DNA of 64,000 bases from Trichomonas vaginalis G3 (GCF_026262505.1 NC_067205.1:10540001-10604000), one strand, 5' to 3'; positions 49,881 to 59,644 are shown, numbered from the stretch's first letter. The notes: generated by a model not told the origin, from the letters alone. A program made the numbers and translations.

Positions 49881-50390
49881 GGCTGTCTCACTTTTGTGGA
49901 CAAAATGCAAAAACCTATGAATTTTCCTATTTTAATTTGATATTCATAATATATAAGTATTTGTAATGCATATTCTATCTTCTAATTAGTAAAATTACAT
50001 TGCCCGCCAAAATCAAAAATTTTCTATTGAAAAAATAGCGCCAAGTCCAAAAGTGTCATTTTCTCATTGAAGACCGCAGCTGGAGTCAATGCCGATTATC
50101 CACTTGCTGATGTGGATGGAACAGCACTATGATTGGCCAGATCAAAGGCTGTGTAGCATCCCAGCAAGTGGATAATCGGCATTGACTCCAGCTGCGGTCT
50201 TCAATGAGAAAATGACACTTTTGGACTTGGCGCTATTTTTTCAATAGAAAATTTTTGATTTTGGCGGGCAATGTAATTTTACTAATTAGAAGATAGAATA
50301 TGCATTACAAATACTTATATATTATGAATATCAAATTAAAATAGGAAAATTCATAGGTTTTTGCATTTTGTCCACAAAAGTGAGATACTG
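49881..50390. mobile_element. Foldback/MITE-like element: two identical 224-bp inverted arms, 52-bp centre
   Basis: The arms 49886-50109 and 50162-50385 appear to be exact reverse complements; the centre is 50110-50161. The same 9-bp string, TGATTTCTT, occurs just outside each end (49872-49880 and 50391-50399), as expected for a target duplication. The next 5 bases on each side are unpaired. A 9-bp duplication with long inverted ends is typical of Mutator-like elements, which are known in T. vaginalis. There is no coding sequence inside, so it would be a non-autonomous copy. Arm identity suggests recent formation or ongoing arm conversion. It ends 25 bp before the start codon of the next gene. 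Confidence 0.85.
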
Positions 50391-50403
50391 TGATTTCTTT
50401 TCC

Positions 50404-50413
50404 AAAAGTGACA
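50404..50413 (+). promoter_or_regulatory. AAAAGTGACA start-proximal motif
   Basis: The motif lies 2 bp before the ATG at 50416 and only 4 bp beyond the right target duplication of the foldback element, so whatever lies farther upstream is new to this gene. Confidence 0.55.
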
Positions 50414-50415
50414 AA

Positions 50416-51627
50416 ATGTTATTGACCATTCTTTTCTTCTTTAATTTCGCGAGCGCAAGAAAATTACTTCTTCAGGATATCACTATTGGCTTCATAATTC
50501 AGAATAAAATGGATTTCGAAATACCTAAAGAAATAAACAATTTAAGTCCAATAGATTTTACAATTAAAATAATAAATTACGAAGAATTCGAGTTTGCCAG
50601 TATGATACCTTCCATCGAAGAACCATATGTAGCAATATTTCGCGGTGAAAAATTGATTTATCTAAACAGTTTCGAAAATATTCGCAGTGGTCTTCTTAAC
50701 CTAGTTTTATCACTTAGATATTCACGAGTTAAGGAAAAAAAGCAAGAACAGCTAAATGCAATTAATAATTATAGTTATTTCGTTTATTATGGGCATACAA
50801 TACCTATGGAATATGAAAATATGGCCTCTGTATACCGATTCAGGCGTAAATTTTACTATGTGCCATCTACAGAAACAAAATTACAATTTTATTATTCACC
50901 AACAAACAATTTATCGACAAAAAGCGATTACCAAACAATGACACAGTTTGTTGAAGCAAATTCTGGAAATTTTAGGTTCACTCCTGGATGTGTTTTTGCA
51001 ATTGTTTCAGATTCTTATAAACCTGAATTTCCTGACTACATAAATGCCTTGGACAATCAATATCAAGGTCATATATATACAACTATTCTATCTTGGAACG
51101 ATTTCGAGCCATACAGAAAGATTGCAAATGTAAGTCGTTCAGAAACATCTTATTTCCTGTTAAAAATCGGTAACAACACGATGAATGTCTGGATGTGCCC
51201 TGATGAAGATGTTATATCTAAAGAAAGGATACTTTTCTTCGTAAATAACGGAGTTACATTAGATTTTAATCATTTGATCTTGAATTCAACGAGTATACCT
51301 GGCTCATTAGTTAAACATACTTATAACATCTCAAATGATATACCAGGTAACTATTGTTCCGTTTTATTTGCAAATTATTACAATTCTTGGAGTAATACAA
51401 AAGTTGAGCTGACTTTTTACGAAGTAGCAAGGAAAGTAAGACGTAAAGACGTGAAATTCTTCGGATCAATGCAAGGAATGAAATTATTCCCTTGGTACGT
51501 TCCTGATTTTGATTTGTTCCCAAGTTTTGCAATTTGGAAGCCAAATGACCATAGGCCGTTTAGATATGATAAGAAAATATCTGTTGATGATGTAGTTAAA
51601 TGGATTAACGAACTCTGTCCAGAATAA
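50416..51627 (+). CDS. Secreted protein with C-terminal thioredoxin-like fold, 403 aa
   Basis: ATG at 50416 begins a clear signal peptide (MLLTILFFFNFASA). The last 70 residues (KFFGSMQGMKLFPWYVPDFDLFPSFAIWKPND ... YDKKISVDDVVKWINELCPE) follow the second half of a thioredoxin/PDI domain: a hydrophobic strand, Pro before a strand (cis-Pro position), a Phe/Tyr-rich turn and a final amphipathic helix. No CxxC active site is visible, so redox activity is unlikely. A chaperone-like or non-catalytic PDI role in the ER, or a secreted role, is possible. Several N-glycosylation sequons occur (NNYS, NNLS, NVS, NNT, NSTS, NIS). There is no C-terminal KDEL-type tetrapeptide. Confidence 0.55.
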   Translation: MLLTILFFFNFASARKLLLQDITIGFIIQNKMDFEIPKEINNLSPIDFTIKIINYEEFEFASMIPSIEEPYVAIFRGEKLIYLNSFENIRSGLLNLVLSLRYSRVKEKKQEQLNAINNYSYFVYYGHTIPMEYENMASVYRFRRKFYYVPSTETKLQFYYSPTNNLSTKSDYQTMTQFVEANSGNFRFTPGCVFAIVSDSYKPEFPDYINALDNQYQGHIYTTILSWNDFEPYRKIANVSRSETSYFLLKIGNNTMNVWMCPDEDVISKERILFFVNNGVTLDFNHLILNSTSIPGSLVKHTYNISNDIPGNYCSVLFANYYNSWSNTKVELTFYEVARKVRRKDVKFFGSMQGMKLFPWYVPDFDLFPSFAIWKPNDHRPFRYDKKISVDDVVKWINELCPE

Positions 51628-51898
51628 TTTTTATTATTTTGTTGTTGATTGCTCAAATTAACAAATAGACTTAATATTAGTTAAAACTGTTTGAAATTAA
51701 ATGATTTATATAATAGATTTTTTAATAATATACATTTTTTATTGGAAATATTTATGAATTTTAATCAATGATTTAAAATATTGAGGGAATCAAGCCCATT
51801 TAAGTAGATCTATGCATTTGCATGAACGATATTCATTGATGGCAAATCAATTGAAAAAAAATCTGAAACAAAATTTTAGCAAAATCTCTAACTCAATA

Positions 51899-51908
51899 AA
51901 AAAGTGAC
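51899..51908 (+). promoter_or_regulatory. AAAAAGTGAC motif abutting the Dus start codon
   Basis: The motif ends directly at the ATG (51909). It is one of seven such cases in the window. Confidence 0.5.
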
Positions 51909-52850
51909 ATGATGAGTCTCGAGTTCCTTGAGAACTCCAAACGCGAGAGTATTATATTCCTCGCGCCAATGGCAGATGTAAATGATTACTCATTTCGAAA
52001 ACTTTGCCGACAAAATGGAGTCTCTCTCTGCTGGACTGGATTCATAAATGCTCATCATTGGGTTACTCGAACAAAGCAGCGAGATCGCGATGTATGGTTC
52101 ACAACTCGAGATAACGAAAAGAATCTTGTTGTCCAATTACTAGGCTCTAACTTAGAAGAACTCGTTTCTTGCGCAAAAGATGTTGAAAACTTTTGCGATA
52201 TGATAGAATTGAATTGTGGCTGTACACATTGCTTTGCAAGTCGAAGTGGCTGCGGCTTTTTCTTAATAGATACACAAAAACATAGAGATTCTGCTTTAAT
52301 TCTGATACAAAACCTTATTAAGTCAATTAATAAGCCAGTTAGTATTAAGATTAGACTTATTTCAGATGATAACAGTGTCCCTTCCTTAGAAAGAACAGTT
52401 AAATTTGCTCAAGATCTTGAAAGAGTCGGTGTTAGTTTAATTACAGTTCATGCAAGAACACAACAAGCTGACAAGAAAGGTGATGTAGATTATGATGCTA
52501 TTAAAGCTGTTGTTCAAGCTGTTTCTGTTCCTGTAATTGCAAATGGCGGAATTTCAAGTTTAGAGCAAGCTCAAGAAATAATACAGAGAACTGGAGCTTA
52601 CGCGGTCATGGCAGGCCAGTGCTTTTTCAAAAATCCAACTTGTTTAACAACAAATAAGAATCCAAAGGAAATTTCACTTGAATATCTAAATCTTGCGAAA
52701 GAAAACAACGAAGACTTACAGAGATCAAGAAAACATGTTTATGCTTTCTTAGGAGATGTTTTACGCCAACATCCAGAATACGGACCTGTTGTAATGCAAC
52801 AGAGAACATACGTTGACTTAATTGAATGGGTTAAGTCGATAGAAATATAA
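51909..52850 (+). CDS. tRNA-dihydrouridine synthase, 313 aa
   Basis: This FMN enzyme reduces uridine to dihydrouridine in tRNA D-loops. A TIM-barrel pattern is clear: IFLAPMADVNDYSFRKLCRQNG (FMN phosphate side), VVQLLGSNLEEL, the LNCGC active-site loop followed by a Gly-rich segment, VSIKIRL with the conserved Lys, the LITVHARTQQ strand, and VIANGGISSLEQA / YAVMAGQ at the C-terminal flavin site. The length fits eukaryotic Dus1/Dus4-like members. The active-site loop reads NCGCTHC rather than the usual NxGCP, so the proline after the catalytic Cys is replaced while the Cys is kept. The Dus subfamily is unclear. Confidence 0.93.
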   Translation: MMSLEFLENSKRESIIFLAPMADVNDYSFRKLCRQNGVSLCWTGFINAHHWVTRTKQRDRDVWFTTRDNEKNLVVQLLGSNLEELVSCAKDVENFCDMIELNCGCTHCFASRSGCGFFLIDTQKHRDSALILIQNLIKSINKPVSIKIRLISDDNSVPSLERTVKFAQDLERVGVSLITVHARTQQADKKGDVDYDAIKAVVQAVSVPVIANGGISSLEQAQEIIQRTGAYAVMAGQCFFKNPTCLTTNKNPKEISLEYLNLAKENNEDLQRSRKHVYAFLGDVLRQHPEYGPVVMQQRTYVDLIEWVKSIEI

Positions 52851-53108
52851 AAAATTCTTATAGAGTGTTTGTTTAATATTAAATTGAAAAATTATTTGAA
52901 TTTTAATTTGGAACATTGAGAATCTTTATTAATATTGATATGACTTTGTGATATTGACTTTAAACTCAATTTTAATGAAGGATATCAAAATATTTTATGA
53001 TATTTTTCTTGAAAAATGCAATTCTTTGTCTCTTTTGATGGGGAATATGTTAGTTGGAGAAAAATTGAAAGAATTAATTTAATAATAAAATAATAAACTC
53101 TATAAACT

Positions 53109-53942
53109 TTATATCCATCTTCTTCTGGAACGACCAGTATACTTAGAGTCGTTCGCGACTTTCTTTCCGAGCATTCTTTGTCTCTCCTTCTTCTTGATAA
53201 TCCATTCTTTCTTATTAAATCCTTTCTTCTGGTGATGGTCATTTCCTGCCTTGAATGTACCGACTGTTGGGCAGCCAACTTGAACTTGCTCGCCATCCTT
53301 TGAAACTGTAACAGCTGTGCCACCAACTTCGAGATATAACCAGTTAACACGGCTAGCACCTGAGTTTGGATTGTTAATGTATACATTTCCTCCAAAACCG
53401 CAGAGTGTTGCTGTAGTAGAAATTAATTCGGCTTGATCTGAATTTTCTGGGTTGAAATTGAAAACAGCTTTAGCTCCCATACCAAGGCAGCCGTGAATGG
53501 ATTCAAGGAATTTCTTTAGGCGCTTAGAAACTGGAAGTCCGCCTGGAATTGGGCGCATGATCCAGTTAAGGACGTCGATGCCGAAGGCAGCATCAAAAAT
53601 ACCTGGTCTGAATGGAACACCCATACCAGCATCTGCGCAAACAATAGAATTGTATGGTCCTGGGCAAACGCGTTTGAAACGCAAAAGCATTTCTGGTGTA
53701 ATGTCAACGCCAACAACAATTGCTCCTTTCTCATTGAAGAGGGAAGTTCCAGCGCCACATCCGCATCCTACATCTAAAACGATTGGGCGGAACTGATTGT
53801 CGTCTAAATTGAGAAAAGACCATGCAGCGTCTGCCATTTCTTGCATACTCTTGACAGCAGATGACTTTGGCTTACTGTACTTATCGAGCTGCTCATCTGT
53901 TGAAAAATACTCTTGTGGTGGGTCTAAATATTTATCAGTCAT
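53109..53942 (-). CDS. BUD23: 18S rRNA (guanine-N7) methyltransferase BUD23, 277 aa
   Basis: The Bud23/WBSCR22 enzyme, working with Trm112, makes m7G in the 3' domain of 18S rRNA and helps small-subunit export. The N-terminal PPQEYFSTDEQLDKYSK fits the family's PPE(I/L)FY...YT pattern. SAM motif I is VLDVGCGCGAGT (residues about 55-66). GVDITPEML binds the ribose, and FDAAFGIDVLNWI is the motif IV region. The basic C-terminus, KKEWIIKKKERQRMLGKKVANDSKYTGRSRRR, is the diagnostic Bud23 tail. Length matches the family (about 280). No obvious TCA initiator lies close to the start. Confidence 0.95.
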   Translation of the reverse strand: MTDKYLDPPQEYFSTDEQLDKYSKPKSSAVKSMQEMADAAWSFLNLDDNQFRPIVLDVGCGCGAGTSLFNEKGAIVVGVDITPEMLLRFKRVCPGPYNSIVCADAGMGVPFRPGIFDAAFGIDVLNWIMRPIPGGLPVSKRLKKFLESIHGCLGMGAKAVFNFNPENSDQAELISTTATLCGFGGNVYINNPNSGASRVNWLYLEVGGTAVTVSKDGEQVQVGCPTVGTFKAGNDHHQKKGFNKKEWIIKKKERQRMLGKKVANDSKYTGRSRRRWI

Positions 53943-55462
53943 TCGAATTTTACTAGATTTTGGAGAGCACGACCGATTATTTTTGTCTCAAATAGCCATT
54001 ATTAATCAAATCAACTAAAATAAAGGTGCAATTCTACATAAAATGGTATGGTTATTTAAAATATACTTAAATTTTCATGATTACTTCGATTAATCAAAAA
54101 ATAATTTTTGAAAAAATGAATTATTTAGGAAACAAGAATTAAATATTAATCGAAATAAAAATATGTGCAAAACTATACATATTGTTTTTTCGAAAATTTC
54201 CAAATTTTTCTCAAATTTCAAAAAATGAATGAAATTTCTTAATTTTTTCATGTTATTTTTGTAATTTTGAATTTTTTTTGGAAAAATTTGAGTCACGATA
54301 TCATGGTGATTACCACGTAAAGAAGCAGAAATAATGTTTTTTAAGTGATTTATGGTTGATATTCAATTTATATCATGCTCATATGAATAAATCTATAGTA
54401 AAATTAAAAAAGAGCGTAGGACTTAATAGTATAAATGTTAATTTAGTCAATTTTGCTAGTTGTTTATCTATATTTGCAATTTTTTATTAAATATTTCTAG
54501 ATTTTATGGGTGAATTTGTTAAAGTAAACCGCATATAAAGCTTCAGGCTCAGGATAATAGTAACTGATGTAAATTGAATTGTAATTAAAGGGAATTGAGA
54601 AAAAAATTTATTGTTTTTTTGTTATATCATATTCAATTACTTCATAATATATTTGAAATTCAATCAGTATTGAAATTATCCTTACAAGGGGCTCTCTTTT
54701 TGTAGCTTCTATATGTCAATATATAGAATTACTGAAGCAGCTGAATCTAATTTCGCCTTGGAGATAAAAGGCATGCTATGCTAAGCTTGTACGTTTCTAT
54801 AAATCTCTGGTTGAGAGTATCTTCAAAAAATGTCACTTTTCAATGCAACAAGAGTGTAACATTGCTATTGCTCATAGTTTCTATGTGCGCAAACTAAATA
54901 TGATCATGATGCCTATAATCAGGAAAATTTAATCAAGTAATAACTATTAAAACCTCAAATTTAATTTATCAATATCAGATCTATATGAAAAACTACACTA
55001 TCTAATACAAACACCATCTTTTCTGTTACAACTCCTGACCATCTAAATGACTGTTGGCCTGGTCACGTGAAAATTTAAAATTAAGAAATTTATATTTCAG
55101 GGTTAAGTATAGCATTTAACAGTATTAATTATCTAACTTTTGAATGATTTTTATATTACTATCATTTTTATTTACAGTTGTTTTAAATCGTTCTATAAAA
55201 TTTTTATTCATTGAGTTATTGATGTAAGCTATGATACCACAATAAAGCATTAATTGTTGAATTACCAAATTACTAACTACGAAAGATGGAAAAGGCAGAT
55301 AAATTTGATTTTTTTTGTAATTTTTTGTATCAGATAAGATTTTTAATCTGAAATAAACAATTATTTGTAATTTCATATGCATATTCATTTTATATCTCTG
55401 AAACTGAAATTTCTCAAACCCACTCAGTCATGTCAATTTGCTAAACGATAGCATTTTGGTTT
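53943..55462. other. AT-rich intergenic region, 1.5 kb
   Basis: No supported gene is present. An orphan TGTCACTTTT occurs at 54831-54840, followed by only a 28-codon frame. A reverse 87-codon frame at 55125-55388 has no recognisable features. Confidence 0.4.
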
Positions 55463-56773
55463 ATGACTTACTTAAACTCAGATCAGATCCACCAGCTGTT
55501 GAGCAGCCTTGGTGCAGAATATGATCAATTAAATGAAAATCGCATTAAGCTAGAAAATGACTGCACAAAACTACGCGAATTCATCGATTCTCAAATTCAA
55601 CAAATTCAAATCTTAAATTCCGATTTTGAGAAGCTGAGAATAGAATTTATCCAAAGGAAAGATGAATTTGTTGCTCGTGCACAACAAGAGCAAGCCGTTA
55701 TACCAACTGCTCCACCCATTCCAGAAGAAGCACCAGCGCAAGAAGAAGATTGGAGTCAAGAAATTGATATACAGCCTCTTCCAGGCGCTAAGAATTGCCC
55801 GCTTTCTATCAGTCTTTCATGTGAAATTGTTGATGTTTCTGTTATCTGCTCGACAACATTCTCTCCCGATGGACAATGCCTTGCCATAGGTTCAGACAAT
55901 GCAATTCGTGTTTACGCTATCGATACAGATATCTTTTTATTCCAACATCAGGTTGAGGCCAATCCAAAGAGACCGAATAACTACATACGTACTATTGCAT
56001 GGACACCAGATTCCAAGAGAGTATTATGTGGTAGCGAAGATTCTAAAATACGTATATTCGAAGTTCCAGCAGATCGTCAACAACCAGCCGACGCCGATGC
56101 GATGGTCCAACCAGTAAAGATCATGACAGACTTCAAAGACCAAATATACTGCATCCAATGCTCCAGCGATGGCAAATTTTTCGCAACGACAACAGCAGAC
56201 GGAACTCTTTCAATTGTAGACTTAAATACATACAATGTCATATCTATATTCCCACGCGAAGGCGAAAATAACATTGTTGCTACATCACTCTCCATATTCC
56301 ACGATGATAATCTTGTAGCTGTTTGTTATTCTACGAATGATGTTTGGATATTCAATTTAGAACAGAACAAAGTTGTCTGCAAGGCCTCTTGCCATTCTAA
56401 GTCAATTTACGCGATCAAATTTATTAATAACTCGAATCGCCTTGTTACTTCATCTCTAGACAATACGATTAAGATATGGGATATGATATGGAATGGCGAT
56501 AATATTGAGCTCAAATTATGGAAGAGCTTGGACAAACACACAGATTTTATCGTAACTCTCGATGTGGACTCCAGCGGCAAATATCTTCTCTCTGGATCGA
56601 AGGACAAGACAGTAAAGCTCTCAGATATTACACACGGTGAGATGGCGTACAGTATTCAGGCTCATCAGAACTCTATCATCACTGTCAACTTCAATCCAAA
56701 GCGTCCTTTGTTCTGCAGCGGATCTGGCGATAAATCTGTAAAAATATTTTCGTATGGCCCACCAGAGCAATAA
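55463..56773 (+). CDS. Tup1-like WD40 transcriptional corepressor, 436 aa
   Basis: Residues 1-80 form a helical segment (IHQLLSSLGAEYDQLNENRIKLENDCTKLREFIDSQIQQIQ) that matches the N-terminal tetramerisation helix of Tup1. A Pro/Glu-rich linker follows, then seven WD40-type blades from about residue 105 to the end, with recognisable blades such as SPDGQCLAIGSDNAIRVYAI, TPDSKRVLCGSEDSKIRIFE, SLDNTIKIWDM and SGSKDKTVKLSDI. The phrase SVICSTTFSPDGQCLA is close to the Tup1 SVVCCVRFS-DG start of the propeller. Tup1 binds histone tails and is recruited by DNA-binding proteins such as Myb factors to repress genes. Groucho/Lis1-type WD proteins are the alternatives, but the N-terminus favours Tup1. 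Confidence 0.8.
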   Translation: MTYLNSDQIHQLLSSLGAEYDQLNENRIKLENDCTKLREFIDSQIQQIQILNSDFEKLRIEFIQRKDEFVARAQQEQAVIPTAPPIPEEAPAQEEDWSQEIDIQPLPGAKNCPLSISLSCEIVDVSVICSTTFSPDGQCLAIGSDNAIRVYAIDTDIFLFQHQVEANPKRPNNYIRTIAWTPDSKRVLCGSEDSKIRIFEVPADRQQPADADAMVQPVKIMTDFKDQIYCIQCSSDGKFFATTTADGTLSIVDLNTYNVISIFPREGENNIVATSLSIFHDDNLVAVCYSTNDVWIFNLEQNKVVCKASCHSKSIYAIKFINNSNRLVTSSLDNTIKIWDMIWNGDNIELKLWKSLDKHTDFIVTLDVDSSGKYLLSGSKDKTVKLSDITHGEMAYSIQAHQNSIITVNFNPKRPLFCSGSGDKSVKIFSYGPPEQ

Positions 56774-57210
56774 TTATAATTTTATCAATTAAATATTGTA
56801 AAAATCTAGTTGATTATTATTATTTTGTAAATTCCACTTTATTTATATTTTCGATAAAACCCAGTTTCCCTTTTTCAGATTAGCAAGATTCAATTATCTA
56901 TTTATTATTACGTGTAAACATCTCAATTCTCTCAATTTTTGAGACATAGACGGCACGAATATGAAAAAGGGAGATCTTTCTTTACATTTCATTTTCCAAA
57001 GTCCTTCTATACAAACATTTGACGTTGGTATTTGAAAGATCATCGAAGAAATAGAAAGACACATGAGAATTGATCTGAAATCTCCCAAAGTTGAAACACT
57101 TAATTAAAATCGTTTATTTTAGATCAGAATTGCCTTAGTGAGCTCAAAACTAGAGTAAATTCGACATAAGTATGGAAATTGTTGAGCAAATGATGCAAAA
57201 AGTGACAAAA
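56774..57210. other. AT-rich intergenic region
   Basis: No gene is supported. AAAAAGTGAC at 57197-57206 lies 4 bp before the preferred ATG of the next gene. Confidence 0.4.
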
Positions 57211-58212
57211 ATGAATCAATTCTTAAACAAAGCATTATATGCAAATAAAGTTGCACCTGAATTACTACTTCATAAAAAAAGATTCATGAGAGATGATGAC
57301 CCACCAAAATCAACAACATTAATTGTATCTCGAACTTTTCATCCAAAAAAATACTGTGGATATTTGGATGATTTTCCTTTTGAAACAAGCGAACCCACAA
57401 AGGGATTTGCCATTACTCAAACAGAAATAGAAGCAAGAATTATTGATAGATGTGACAAATTAATTCAATTTTATCAGTACCAATTAGAGAGTTTACCAGA
57501 TGTAACAGCAGCCAATATAATAAGTTTCAATAATGCAGCACTTGCAGACCGAAGAAGGCAAGTATTTTATTCAATTCTTTTAGCAATAAATAATTCTCCG
57601 AAACAGATTGCATTAAAAGCATTTTCAGATCTATATAATTTACGAAAACTATGGATTAATAAGAGATATTACAATACTTTCGTCGCAGTGCCACAAACAA
57701 AAATTTTATGTAAATGTTGCAAGTTTGAGGACTGTATTAACCCAGCATTATATGGATCAGACTTTTGTTACTGGCATATACTAAATGATCCAAACCAGCA
57801 AATGTATGAAAAATGTCCAAATTGTGGACAACCAAAATTATTTTCAACTTTATGCAAATCATGCAGTAAATCTAAGGCAAATATAACTATATATCCAATC
57901 ATTTCTAATGGCAATCCACCACCGCCTCCTCCTATCAAAAAGAGCATTATTCCAACAGTTACACCGATTACTCCAGTTTCTCGTACTGTATTACCACAGG
58001 AACAAAAAGCACGAAGCTACAAACAGCCAGTGCACTTTGTTTCGCCTGAAAAATTCGTTCTTCCACCAGCAAGCATTATCCATCCAGTAAATCATGGAGA
58101 TATATTATCAGGACCTATATATAAGCTTAAGTCAAATAGAGATTTAACTGAAGATGAGAGAAAAATGATTGCCGCCGCTGCACTTGATTTCAAACCAAGA
58201 AATCCTAATTAA
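57211..58212 (+). CDS. KANSL2-like zinc protein (C3HC3H-type), 333 aa
   Basis: ATG at 57211 is preferred over 57172, because AAAAAGTGAC occurs immediately before it, as in other genes here. Residues about 167-215 hold a Cys/His cluster: CKCCKFEDCINPALYGSDFCYWHILNDPNQQMYEKCPNCG ... CKSC. This follows the zf-C3Hc3H pattern of KANSL2 and INO80D (C-x-C-x-C ... YCxxHI-x-D-P ... CxxC). These subunits belong to histone acetyltransferase (NSL) or INO80 remodelling complexes in the nucleus. The N-terminal helical part and the proline-rich C-terminus (PPPPPPIKK) are not assigned. This is a chromatin-complex subunit by family analogy; the exact complex is uncertain. Confidence 0.65.
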   Translation: MNQFLNKALYANKVAPELLLHKKRFMRDDDPPKSTTLIVSRTFHPKKYCGYLDDFPFETSEPTKGFAITQTEIEARIIDRCDKLIQFYQYQLESLPDVTAANIISFNNAALADRRRQVFYSILLAINNSPKQIALKAFSDLYNLRKLWINKRYYNTFVAVPQTKILCKCCKFEDCINPALYGSDFCYWHILNDPNQQMYEKCPNCGQPKLFSTLCKSCSKSKANITIYPIISNGNPPPPPPIKKSIIPTVTPITPVSRTVLPQEQKARSYKQPVHFVSPEKFVLPPASIIHPVNHGDILSGPIYKLKSNRDLTEDERKMIAAAALDFKPRNPN

Positions 58213-58537
58213 ATTTTTGAATTTATGATTGTTTTCATATCGTATATTAATACTAAGTTATAAATAAATGTTTGTATATATTATGATTTATCTTTTTTTT
58301 AAATTTATTTTTATTTCCGTTTTTATTCAATATTTGAATTAATTTTTGAATATACACGGAATCAATATTAACCAACGAATAAAAAACTATCACTTCTCTT
58401 TTTTTATATGATGAAATCTTTAATCATCATACATTTGTTCTAAATCCAACATAATATTGATTTAGTAAAATCCTCTTTACAATCTCACTTTTTATACGTT
58501 TCTAATTTTTTTTTTTCATTCATCTCAAAAAATTTAA
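58213..58537. other. AT-rich intergenic region
   Basis: TTTTTTTTTTCATTCATCTC about 20 bp before the next ATG fits the trichomonad initiator. Nothing else is seen. Confidence 0.45.
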
Positions 58538-59644
58538 ATGGCAATGAATCTTTCATCAAATGACCAACTCCTCATGGGCAATGATGGAACACCTGATATT
58601 CAGCCAAACTCACAATATGATCAATCAATAAACTTCAGCGACAGTGATTCTTCAAGAGAAAATCAAAACGATCAAAACCAATTACAAATCAATCCAGGAG
58701 AGTATAGCCCACGACCAGGCATGGATCCAATGGCTGGAGGTCGCCCTCAAGCACCAGGAGCAAATGGCGGACTGCGTCATTCTGGTGGATCTGATGATCA
58801 ATTTGGCGGTGGCTTTGGCGGCTTCGCTAATGGTTTCAACCAAGGTAAGTTTAATGCTGGAGCTGATGATCTCGGAATGAGTCCCGGAGCTAATAAAATT
58901 GGAAGCTTTGGAAATAATAATTTCGGCGGATTTGGCGGCGGCGGCGCCGGTGGTGGATTTGATTTTGGAAACGATCCAGCTACCAGATCGCCAGAACTCG
59001 TTGAGCTTTTCGGCCTTATTTCCGAGTTCCAACCAACAAAGGCAGACTTACCACCACATTTCAAGCCATTCTTACCAGAGCTTATTCCAGCCATTGGTGC
59101 TATTGATGCTTTCATCAAAGTTCCAAGGCCTGATGAAGATTTCGAGCCACTTGGCTTAACAGTCCTCGATGAGCCAACAATTGGATGTTCTGACCCACAA
59201 ATTATTCGTATGCAGTTGAGAGAGAAATACGGAATTGTTTCAAACAAGGAAGGCGATGGATATATTGGATATATCAAAGATTTAGAAAACAATCAGAAAG
59301 AGCTTGACACATTCTTAGATAACTACGAAGAATTAATTCGTGATCGTCCACCTCCGACAATCGTTTATTCATATAAAATGCCTGATCTCAACGAACTTCT
59401 TGTAGAATGGCCAGAAGCTCTTGAAAAGGCTTTACAATCAATTCCATTACCATCCGCAGACATGGATCTTACTATTGAAGAATATGCTAAGATCATTTGC
59501 GCATTTTTAGATATTCCTGTCAAAGGAAACATTATTGAATCTCTTCACGTCCTCTTTACATTGTTTATGACATTCGAAGAGAACCAGCACTTCCCAGAAA
59601 ACGATGCTCCGAAAACTCCTGGTGAAGAGAGGATGCTTCTTTAA
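58538..59644 (+). CDS. IFT46: Intraflagellar transport protein 46, 368 aa
   Basis: IFT46 is a core IFT-B subunit, required for outer dynein arm import and flagellar assembly. The conserved core begins near residue 150 (SPELVELFGLISEFQPTKADLPPHFKPFLPELIPAIGAIDAFIKVPRPDE), continues with LGLTVLDEPTIGCSDPQIIRMQLRE, and ends with KMPDLNELLVEWPEALEKALQSIPLPSADMDLTIEEYAKIICAFLDIPV, all diagnostic of the family. The first 150 residues are disordered, acidic and then Gly/Phe-rich (GGFGGFANGFNQG, NNNFGGFGGGG); this Gly-rich extension is unusual for IFT46. The gene converges on the carboxypeptidase gene at 60022. Confidence 0.95.
   Translation: MAMNLSSNDQLLMGNDGTPDIQPNSQYDQSINFSDSDSSRENQNDQNQLQINPGEYSPRPGMDPMAGGRPQAPGANGGLRHSGGSDDQFGGGFGGFANGFNQGKFNAGADDLGMSPGANKIGSFGNNNFGGFGGGGAGGGFDFGNDPATRSPELVELFGLISEFQPTKADLPPHFKPFLPELIPAIGAIDAFIKVPRPDEDFEPLGLTVLDEPTIGCSDPQIIRMQLREKYGIVSNKEGDGYIGYIKDLENNQKELDTFLDNYEELIRDRPPPTIVYSYKMPDLNELLVEWPEALEKALQSIPLPSADMDLTIEEYAKIICAFLDIPVKGNIIESLHVLFTLFMTFEENQHFPENDAPKTPGEERMLL

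Noticed and set aside
55125-55388. 87-codon reverse frame upstream of the Tup1-like gene
   Set aside because: Ile/Lys/Asn-rich with no recognisable pattern; probably chance in AT-rich DNA.
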